Shown here: positions 4,801 to 10,589 of the stretch, one piece after another
How the letters are laid out: every line of letters starts with the position of its first letter
Numbering within the stretch: position 1 is the stretch's first letter
Source of the DNA: Candidatus Firestoneibacteriota bacterium
GTDB lineage: Bacteria > Oederibacteriota > JAAXVQ01 > JAUVAV01
Assembly (NCBI GenBank): GCA_030635415.1
Contig: DAOVYW010000064.1
Coordinates: 1 to 10,589, forward strand
Direction of reading: 5' to 3'
DNA length: 10,589 nucleotides
Notes under the pieces: model-generated
What the model was told of the DNA's origin: nothing
Databases searched by the model: none
The model's input: only the letters and a program-made list of their open reading frames with translations
Made by a program: the position numbers and the translations under genes

Positions 4801-6504
4801 ATGATGAAATTTCGAGGTTCTTTGTTTAACCGGTTCTTCACTGCATTCCGGCTGCGGTTATGCTGGAAGATAGATTTGCGCAACAAAACCAGAAATAAAA
4901 TTCTGGCGTTGATTCTAACGCTTACATCTCTGCCGCTGATCTTGTTCGCTTGCCTGACCGTCCGAACCTGGGCGGGACTGATCATACTGGCCGGAGCACT
5001 TTTATATTCGATGATTGGCGGAATCTGGTTTGTTCGTCATTTGCTCCGACCACTGGAAGAATTGGAAGCCGGTATTAAACTATTGGATCATGGCCTATTG
5101 ACCGATCCCCTGCCCCAGCATTCCCAGGATGAGATAGGACGGTTGACCCGTGCCTTCAACCAGATGACTAATACGCTATGTACCAGAAACCAGGAAATCA
5201 AGCGAAAAAACCACGAACTCTCCTTTTTCAATGAAATCACCAGGATTATAAACCAGTCCCTGAATCTTCATACCATCCTGGAAAAAAGTCTGCAGAAAAT
5301 TGTGCAATTGATGCGCGCTAATACCGGATCAGTATACGTCTTCGAGCCTCGTACCGGTAAATTAAACCTGGTTTCGTACCTGGGCTCCCCTTCTTCCAGC
5401 TCCTGCTTACCCTTCCTGGAGTTGTCGGGAAATCCCATCGGCATGGCATTTTCTTCAGGCATGCCCTGTATCCTGCGTAATGTGCGCGGCCTTCCGGAAA
5501 TAAACAGTGAGGCTGCCATGGCAAAAGTAAAAGATCTCCTCATGTTTCCCCTACGCACTCAAAAACGCCACCTAGGCATTATGGTCATTGGCAGTCATTC
5601 CAAGCATTTTTTTCATCAATGCGATGTGGATCTTTTAACCCGGATCGGCGAGGAAATCGGAGTATCCGTGGAAAATTCCCGGCTTTACGCCGAATTATCC
5701 TTGAAAATCAAGGAGTTAGAGGCCGTCAATCACGAACTCCAGGAATCGGACCGTTTTAAGAACCTGATTCTCTCCAATGTCTCCCATGAATTAAGAACGC
5801 CGATCACTGCTATTAAAACCTATATTGATCTCTTCTTAGGCGGCCGAATCGGAAAATTGGATGAGGTGCAAAAAGATAAAGTAGGCATTATTAAACGCAA
5901 CATTAATCATCTTATGATATTGATCAACAATTTGCTGACCCAGGCGCGTTTCCATGATGAAAAAAGCCGCTTGAAAAACATGGAAATGGTGAACATCCAC
6001 GAGCTGATAGACCAGGTCATCGCCGATACCGTTGAAATGGTGCAGGCCAAAGGATTAAAGATGACATTCCAGGGAATTCAAGAGCCGGTTATGGTTCGTA
6101 TCAGCCGGCATGAAATTCAGCAAGTTCTGCAAAATTTGATTACCAACGCCATCAAGTTCACGCTTAAGGGAACCATCACCCTCTGCCTGAGAGTACATCG
6201 GAATCATTCGCCCGGCGCCCTTACTCGAGAGCCACAACCGGAATTGCTTGAGATCAGCGTGCAGGATACCGGTATTGGCATTCCCCGGGAATCTCTCGTG
6301 AAAATATTTCAGCGTTTTTACCAGGTAGATTCCTCATCCACCAGGAAATATATAGGGACTGGTCTGGGTCTGGCAATTTTAAAGGAAATCGTTGAAGCCC
6401 ATGGTTCTCAAATATTGGTAGAAAGTAAAGTCGGCGAGGGAAGCCGTTTCTTTTTCAGTCTGCCGGTTGTCAATCTTCCCCAAAGAACCGTTCCGGTCCT
6501 TTAG
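4801..6504 (+). CDS. Sensor histidine kinase, TM-TM-HAMP-GAF-HisKA-HATPase
   Basis: Up to 567 aa, inner-membrane two-component sensor. Two membrane helices, about 34-54 and 57-78, are joined by only a few residues, so there is no periplasmic sensor domain. A HAMP linker follows (about 77-130, with RPLEELEAG and DEIGRL), then a cytoplasmic GAF domain (about 145-295). HisKA contains the phospho-acceptor His329 in NVSHELRTP. The HATPase_c domain has the N box (Asn445 and Asn449 in QNLITNAIKF), G1 DTGIGIP (489-495), an F box FQRFY (503-507) and G2 GTGLGLAI (519-526). All catalytic motifs are intact. ATG 4801 directly follows an in-frame TAA at 4789 and has no ribosome site; TTG at 4876, preceded by GGAAG, would remove 25 residues and keep both helices. 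No response regulator is adjacent, so the partner is unknown. Its stop overlaps that of the convergent aminotransferase by 4 bp. Confidence 0.93.
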   Translation: MMKFRGSLFNRFFTAFRLRLCWKIDLRNKTRNKILALILTLTSLPLILFACLTVRTWAGLIILAGALLYSMIGGIWFVRHLLRPLEELEAGIKLLDHGLLTDPLPQHSQDEIGRLTRAFNQMTNTLCTRNQEIKRKNHELSFFNEITRIINQSLNLHTILEKSLQKIVQLMRANTGSVYVFEPRTGKLNLVSYLGSPSSSSCLPFLELSGNPIGMAFSSGMPCILRNVRGLPEINSEAAMAKVKDLLMFPLRTQKRHLGIMVIGSHSKHFFHQCDVDLLTRIGEEIGVSVENSRLYAELSLKIKELEAVNHELQESDRFKNLILSNVSHELRTPITAIKTYIDLFLGGRIGKLDEVQKDKVGIIKRNINHLMILINNLLTQARFHDEKSRLKNMEMVNIHELIDQVIADTVEMVQAKGLKMTFQGIQEPVMVRISRHEIQQVLQNLITNAIKFTLKGTITLCLRVHRNHSPGALTREPQPELLEISVQDTGIGIPRESLVKIFQRFYQVDSSSTRKYIGTGLGLAILKEIVEAHGSQILVESKVGEGSRFFFSLPVVNLPQRTVPVL

Positions 6505-7670
6505 GTATTCAACACCCTTTTAATCCCCTTGAGAGCCTGTCTGGTTCTCTCCAGATTCTCAATCAAGGCAAAACGAATATATCCTTCCCCTTCCTCTCCA
6601 AAACCAGTGCCCGGCGAGACCGCTACTTTGGCCTCGCGCAGCAAATGCATGGAAAAATCCACCGCGCTCATATGCCGAAAGCGTTCCGGAATAGCGGCCC
6701 AGACAAACATAGTCGCCCGGGGTTTGGAGGTTTCCCAGCCTAAGCGGTTTAATCCTTCCACCAGAACGTCCCGGCGCGCGGCATAAGTTTGCACTATCTC
6801 TGTCACGCAATCCTGCGGTCCATTCAGAGCCCACAGACCCGCGATTTGGATAGGTGTAAATATGCCGTAATCCAAATAGCTTTTTATACGTCCCAATAAA
6901 GCTACGGCTTCACGATTTCCCACCATGAACCCAATCCGCCATCCGGGCATATTGTAGGTTTTTGAAAGCGAGTAAAATTCCACGGCCCGCTCCTTGGCAC
7001 CGGGAACTTGGAGTATGCTGGGAGATTGATACCCATCAAAACATAGTTCGGCATAGGCATGATCGTGAATCACCAGCAAGTTTTCCGATGCGGCCAATTC
7101 TAATATACGTTCAAAGAATGCCAGATCCACGATGGAACCGGTAGGATTATGCGGGTAGGAGAGAAGTATGGCCCGCGGTTTAGGCCGGGTATTTTTACAA
7201 GCCTCTGCGATTCGCGGAAAAACGTCTTCCCCCGGCCGGCAAGGAACGCCGATCACGTTACCCTCGGCCAATACGATGGAACAAGCATGAATGGGATAAC
7301 AGGGTATCGGTACAATTACCGAATCACCGGGATTTAGCAAAGCCAGCATAAAATGGGAAATTCCTTCCTTGGCCCCGATGACTGCGATGGCTTCGGTCTC
7401 GGGATCAAGCTCTACCTGGAAACGCCGATGATACCATCGGCAGATCGCTTCGCGCAGTTTATAAATTCCTTTGGAAGCAGAATAACGGTGGTTTGGCGGC
7501 TTGGTGGCCGCTTCCACCAGCTTGTCTACGATATGCCGAGGCGTAGGCATGTCCGGATTTCCCATGCCGAAGTCGATTATGTCTTCTCCCCGTATTCTGG
7601 CCGCTTTGGTCTCCGCCACCACCCGTGCCAGAACATAAGGTGGAATGCGGTTTAGTTTGCGGGAAATCAT
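6501..7670 (-). CDS. Class I/II PLP aminotransferase, AlaC-like
   Basis: 389 aa cytoplasmic fold-type I aminotransferase. Key residues are all present: PLP-binding Lys237 in SLSKTYNMPGWRIGF, Asn175 in SYPHNPTGS, Asp203 and Tyr206 in HDHAYAEL, Arg245, and the substrate carboxylate-binding Arg366 in YIRFALIEN. The N-terminal stretch DFGMGNPDMPTP (33-44), then HRYSASKGI (61-69), and the whole middle (IGAKEG, QVPGA..RAVEFYSLSKTYNM) closely match the AlaC/YfdZ alanine transaminase subgroup, which transfers an amino group between glutamate and pyruvate. LL-diaminopimelate aminotransferase-like members share parts of these motifs, so substrate is not certain. ATG (7668-7670) overlaps the TGA of the upstream kinase (ATGA) and is preceded by AAGGTGA, so translation is probably coupled. 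The stop overlaps the end of the convergent histidine kinase. Confidence 0.9.
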   Translation of the reverse strand: MISRKLNRIPPYVLARVVAETKAARIRGEDIIDFGMGNPDMPTPRHIVDKLVEAATKPPNHRYSASKGIYKLREAICRWYHRRFQVELDPETEAIAVIGAKEGISHFMLALLNPGDSVIVPIPCYPIHACSIVLAEGNVIGVPCRPGEDVFPRIAEACKNTRPKPRAILLSYPHNPTGSIVDLAFFERILELAASENLLVIHDHAYAELCFDGYQSPSILQVPGAKERAVEFYSLSKTYNMPGWRIGFMVGNREAVALLGRIKSYLDYGIFTPIQIAGLWALNGPQDCVTEIVQTYAARRDVLVEGLNRLGWETSKPRATMFVWAAIPERFRHMSAVDFSMHLLREAKVAVSPGTGFGEEGEGYIRFALIENLERTRQALKGIKRVLNT

Positions 7671-8587
7671 AATATCACCTTCTTTTCACTCAGACGGGCC
7701 ATAGCCCTTAATTCTTCCCCCCGGTTTTGAATTTCGTCTTTACTCAGATGGGAAAGACGCTGAACCGAGAAGTCCTCCACCGTAAAAGAGGCCATAATCG
7801 TCCCCATTACCGCTGCGGTTCGAATAGTTTCGTAATTTATTTCTCCCAGGCGCGCCAAGGTCCCAATAAAACCACCGGCAAATGTATCCCCGGCTCCGGT
7901 GGGATCTTTCACGGTCTCCAGGGGAAAGGCCGGAATAATTCCGATTTGATCCTCCCAAAAAACCAAGGCTCCGTGCTCGCCTTTTTTAATAATTATCCCC
8001 CGCGCGCCCTGCCGACGCAGCCATCGGACGGCATGGATTAAATTAGCGGTGCCGGCCAACTGCCGGGCTTCTTCCTGATTTATAACTACCATGTCAACCG
8101 CTGCCATATCTTCGATAAGTTTATCCCGCTGATGGGCTATCCAATGATTCATGGTATCGAGTAAAACAAAACGCGGCTGATGCACTTGGGTCAGCACCCG
8201 GGCTTGAAGTTCAGGGTCGATATTAGCGAGAAACACAAACGGTGTTTCCTGAAAGCTCCGGGGTATTTTCGGCGAAAACCCGGCAAAAACATTAAGTTGG
8301 GTTTCAAGTGTTTGCGCCGTTCCCATATCATGCTCATAACAGCCCGACCAATGAAAAGTATTACCGGCTATTTGCTCCACGCCTTCCATCTGGATATGGT
8401 GTTCGCGTAGTAACCGGATATGTTCTTCAGGAAAATCCTCCCCGATTACTCCGACAATTCCCGCAGGCGCAAAATGTCCAGCCGCGAGAGAAGCATAAAC
8501 GGCAGAACCTCCCAAGGCGTTTTTCACTTCTCCGGCCGGAGTTTTCACATCATCCAGCGCTATGGAGCCAATAATTAAAACATCCAT
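7667..8587 (-). CDS. PfkB-family carbohydrate kinase
   Basis: 306 aa, ribokinase/PfkB superfamily, predicted cytoplasmic. It transfers the ATP gamma-phosphate to a hydroxyl of a sugar or nucleoside. Signature 1 is represented by LGGSAVYASLAAG (25-37); the second signature DPTGAGDTFAGGF (228-240) contains the catalytic base Asp234 and the anion hole GAGD. The central INQEEARQLAG (169-179) is the usual NxxE-type motif region involved in metal/phosphate handling. The substrate cannot be set from sequence; ribose, fructose-6-phosphate, adenosine and nucleoside-like sugars are all possible. The start is supported by AAGGAGG about 8 nt upstream. It lies 177 nt after lnt on the same strand and overlaps the aminotransferase start by 4 nt, so the pair likely forms one transcription unit. 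The shared pathway, if any, is not evident. Confidence 0.9.
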   Translation of the reverse strand: MDVLIIGSIALDDVKTPAGEVKNALGGSAVYASLAAGHFAPAGIVGVIGEDFPEEHIRLLREHHIQMEGVEQIAGNTFHWSGCYEHDMGTAQTLETQLNVFAGFSPKIPRSFQETPFVFLANIDPELQARVLTQVHQPRFVLLDTMNHWIAHQRDKLIEDMAAVDMVVINQEEARQLAGTANLIHAVRWLRRQGARGIIIKKGEHGALVFWEDQIGIIPAFPLETVKDPTGAGDTFAGGFIGTLARLGEINYETIRTAAVMGTIMASFTVEDFSVQRLSHLSKDEIQNRGEELRAMARLSEKKVIL

Positions 8588-8694
8588 TTAAAAACCTCCT
8601 TATAGCTATCAGATATTGTTAAAACATTTGCATATTTTCAATATGGTGATCGCAGGCTTCAACTCCTAAAAAGTTGAGATATACAGCCCCGGGA

Positions 8695-8724
8695 TGTAGG
8701 GGCGTTTAATTAAACGCCCCTACA
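8695..8724. repeat. Perfect 30-bp palindrome between lnt and pfkB genes
   Basis: TGTAGGGGCGTTTAA (8695-8709) is followed directly by its exact reverse complement (8710-8724), with no spacer. As RNA it would fold into a GC-rich stem capped by an AT-rich end. Palindromes with GTAGGGGCG arms recur as dispersed intergenic repeats in a number of bacterial genomes, which I infer is what this is. No transposase is nearby. It may stabilise the lnt 3' end or act as part of a terminator. The rest of the 177-nt gap holds two smaller hairpins (TCAACT 8659-8664 with AGTTGA 8672-8677; CATATT 8631-8636 with AATATG 8640-8645). Confidence 0.6.
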
Positions 8725-8748
8725 AAAACTACCGCGCCTTTTACGGTA
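8725..8748 (-). terminator. Weak rho-independent terminator candidate after lnt
   Basis: On the minus strand, TACCG (8748-8744) pairs with CGGTA (8734-8730) around a 9-nt loop and is followed at once by G and five T (8729-8725 region). The stem is only 5 bp, so termination would be partial at best. It sits 17 nt past the lnt stop codon and directly before the 30-bp palindrome. Confidence 0.22.
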
Positions 8749-8764
8749 TCTGTCCGTGCCACCG

Positions 8765-10387
8765 CTACGCCGTTTTTCTTTCATTAATAGTCAACGTTTT
8801 CTTTCTCCGTATTATACATGCCATGAATTCCCCGGCCAATATCATTAAACACAACCAGGGAAGCCAATCACCATAAACCGTGTAACTGGTTAAGGTCGTA
8901 CGCGGCCGGACATCTTCCACCAATATCCCTGCCTGGTTCAAGGGTAAGGACTTGATTAAATTTCCCCGGGGATCATATATCCCGGAAATCCCGCATGCCG
9001 CAACCCGTACCAAATATCGTCCGGTTTCCGCCGCGCGTAAGGCGGAAAAAATAGCATGCTGGGCCGGTGCCGCGGTCATGCCAAACCATTTGTCATTAGT
9101 TATTACTACCAGAATTTCAGCCCCCCGGCGGGACAGTTTGGCCGCATATCCCGGAAAAATACTTTCAAAGCAAATTAAAGCTCCGAACAATACTTTTTCC
9201 CCTTTTGACGCGCATGCAAGCAGCCGGCGTTCACGGCCCGGAGTAAATCCTTCGCCAACGTAACGTTTTACAACTTTATGCAAGAGATAAAATATTGATT
9301 GCTTAAAAGGAATATATTCCCCAAAAGGCACCAGATGGACCTTAGAGGTAACTTGACCGACTTTTCCGGTAGGTTCGAGTAATATTACGGAATTGAAATA
9401 CCGGTAATTCCCCCTGTCTCCCGGCTCGACTTTATCGCTGCCCAGTAGCTGATATATCCCCCAAGCTTGCGACCACCGACGGACATAATCGGCCTGGTTA
9501 CCATCCCGATTGAATATTCCCGGAAAGGCGGTCTCCGGCCAAATAACTATCCGGGCGCCCTGGTCTGCGGCCTGGTTAATCAATTCATGGTATCGGTCCA
9601 GAGTGGTACTTCGATATTCTTGATCCCATACCTGATCCTGATCAATATTGCCTTGCAGCGCGGCCACCCTAACCGGCGCCGAGCCGGGATAACGGCGAAG
9701 TTTATTTCTTTCATAAACCGCGCCTCCGGTAATAAGCAGTAACAGGAGTCCGATAGCTATCAAACGCCATTTGATAGTGAATCTCCGAAGCGGCACATTA
9801 TTGGGACTAATTGATTCCTGGCCGGCCAAACCGGGGAAAAAACGTTTTAACATATAAAACCCGGCGGAATTTGCCAAGACCGTTATCAGGGAAAGCCCCC
9901 ATACACCGGTTACCGGGACCAGTGCCATTAAACCGGCGCTTTGGTGATGCGCATAGCCTAGGCAAACCCAAGGAAATCCGGATAATCCATAGTTTCTTAT
10001 GAATTCCAAACCCACCCAGAGAGGAGCCGCCGCCCACCAAGCGGGAACTCCACCTTTAAGCAGAAAATGATATAATAAAAGAAAGACGGCCGGGTATAAG
10101 GCCAGGTACCCGGTTAAACCTAACCAGGCTAAAGGCCCCAAGGGATGCATGGCTTTCATATTAGCCATCCAGATGATCGCCAGGCCAAAATAAATAAAAC
10201 CATATATAAACCCCCAACGGCAGGAAGCTTGCATACCGCGGTCTTCCCGGATTGCCAGCAGGGGGATAAGGCAGACATAGGCCAAAACCCCTCCCAAATA
10301 ATTCATACCGATAAATAAGCCATTGGGAAAAGCGAGTCCTGCCAATAAACCGCCGAAAACGCTTAAAAATAAGTTCCGATACCGCAT
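8765..10387 (-). CDS. lnt: Apolipoprotein N-acyltransferase
   Basis: 540 aa, inner-membrane enzyme that adds the third acyl chain to the N-terminal Cys of lipoproteins, the last step of lipoprotein maturation in diderm bacteria. The N-terminal part carries a cluster of membrane helices (about 5-23, 30-47, 56-75, 85-110, 116-132, 150-180, 207-224). The C-terminal part (about 238-490) is a nitrilase-fold catalytic domain facing the periplasm, with the Glu-Lys-Cys triad Glu285 (VIWPETAFPG), Lys349 (SKVHLVPFGEY) and Cys406 (ALICFESIFP). The NDKWFG motif (431-436), matching the usual ND.WFG, is intact, and a last membrane helix lies near 508-526. Length is close to the family's usual 500-550. ATG at 10387 has AAAGGAGT 8 nt upstream, which overlaps the stop codon of the preceding gene, so it lies in an operon. 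Confidence 0.96.
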   Translation of the reverse strand: MRYRNLFLSVFGGLLAGLAFPNGLFIGMNYLGGVLAYVCLIPLLAIREDRGMQASCRWGFIYGFIYFGLAIIWMANMKAMHPLGPLAWLGLTGYLALYPAVFLLLYHFLLKGGVPAWWAAAPLWVGLEFIRNYGLSGFPWVCLGYAHHQSAGLMALVPVTGVWGLSLITVLANSAGFYMLKRFFPGLAGQESISPNNVPLRRFTIKWRLIAIGLLLLLITGGAVYERNKLRRYPGSAPVRVAALQGNIDQDQVWDQEYRSTTLDRYHELINQAADQGARIVIWPETAFPGIFNRDGNQADYVRRWSQAWGIYQLLGSDKVEPGDRGNYRYFNSVILLEPTGKVGQVTSKVHLVPFGEYIPFKQSIFYLLHKVVKRYVGEGFTPGRERRLLACASKGEKVLFGALICFESIFPGYAAKLSRRGAEILVVITNDKWFGMTAAPAQHAIFSALRAAETGRYLVRVAACGISGIYDPRGNLIKSLPLNQAGILVEDVRPRTTLTSYTVYGDWLPWLCLMILAGEFMACIIRRKKTLTINERKTA

Positions 10388-10401
10388 TACCCGGTACTCC
10401 T

Positions 10402-10589
10402 TTACCTTAATCCTGCGATTATTTTAAGTAACCATGTCATGCTTAAACGCCAGCTTTCTCTCACCATATCCGGCAGGGTGATGACGTCCGGAGAAATAAC
10501 TGAAATTACAATGACAATGACTATTAAGTTCATCAGATAGATAAAAGCCATGGAGAAAAACAATCCGATTTCCCAGATATCACTTTGCC
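10402..10589 (-). CDS. C-terminal fragment of a membrane protein upstream of lnt
   Basis: The minus strand is open from the right edge (first full codon at 10587) to TAA at 10404-10402, encoding 61 residues with no start in the window. The visible piece has one strong hydrophobic segment, LFFSMAFIYLMNLIVIVIV, and then an amphipathic tail ending MVRESWRLSMTWLLKIIAGL-R. It is probably an inner-membrane protein; I do not recognise the family. Its stop lies 14 nt before the lnt ATG and inside the lnt ribosome binding site, so the two genes are very likely co-transcribed. Only one of the three minus frames stays open here, and the tight spacing supports a real gene. Confidence 0.6.
   Translation of the reverse strand, partial: QSDIWEIGLFFSMAFIYLMNLIVIVIVISVISPDVITLPDMVRESWRLSMTWLLKIIAGLR

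Noticed and set aside
7353..7655. 100-codon open frame on the plus strand
   Set aside because: Antisense to the conserved N-terminal half of the aminotransferase.
1..10589. CRISPR array, tRNA, rRNA, transposase, toxin-antitoxin or defence genes
   Set aside because: No regularly spaced repeats, cloverleaf, rRNA-like segment or matching protein motif was found on reading both strands.

Overview
The window looks like chromosomal DNA of an uncultured Gram-negative (diderm) bacterium of moderate GC content. The evidence for two membranes is a C-terminal piece of a PorV/PorQ-type outer-membrane beta-barrel protein and a complete apolipoprotein N-acyltransferase (Lnt). The PorV/PorQ family is typical of FCB-group and related candidate phyla, but the sequence alone does not fix the phylum. 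No tRNA, rRNA, CRISPR array, transposase or phage gene is visible.

Left part (1-3936, all genes on +): the end of a PorV/PorQ-like protein; a 361-nt gap that appears to hold a folded RNA; a small zinc-ribbon/GGDEF diguanylate cyclase; a six-helix voltage-gated cation channel whose K+ selectivity filter has been rewritten (KLSYVD where TVGYGD is expected) and which ends in a CPHC zinc knuckle; a 340-nt gap rich in inverted repeats; and an unrecognised single-pass membrane protein with a helical repeat-like exterior. The gaps of 104-361 nt between these genes, and the lack of a pathway link, suggest separate transcription units rather than one operon.

Centre (3937-6504): greA (minus) is divergent from an orphan hybrid histidine kinase-type sensor (plus; TM-TM-HAMP-GAF-HisKA-HATPase). 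The 252-nt space between them holds a very good sigma70-like promoter for greA. It is followed by a roughly 165-nt leader with two interleaved perfect inverted repeats (pseudoknot order) and a long hairpin that ends at the greA ribosome binding site.

Right part (6501-10589, all minus): a co-directional run transcribed as [membrane protein, partial] - lnt - 177-nt gap with a perfect 30-nt palindrome - PfkB-family sugar kinase - AlaC-like class I aminotransferase. The kinase and aminotransferase share an ATGA stop/start overlap and are probably translationally coupled. The membrane protein's stop codon overlaps the lnt ribosome binding site. The aminotransferase converges on the histidine kinase and their stop codons overlap by 4 bp.

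Most worth following up: the channel with the altered filter, the folded greA leader, the structured 373-620 region, and the zinc-ribbon diguanylate cyclase. No complete novel multi-gene system can be demonstrated from this window.
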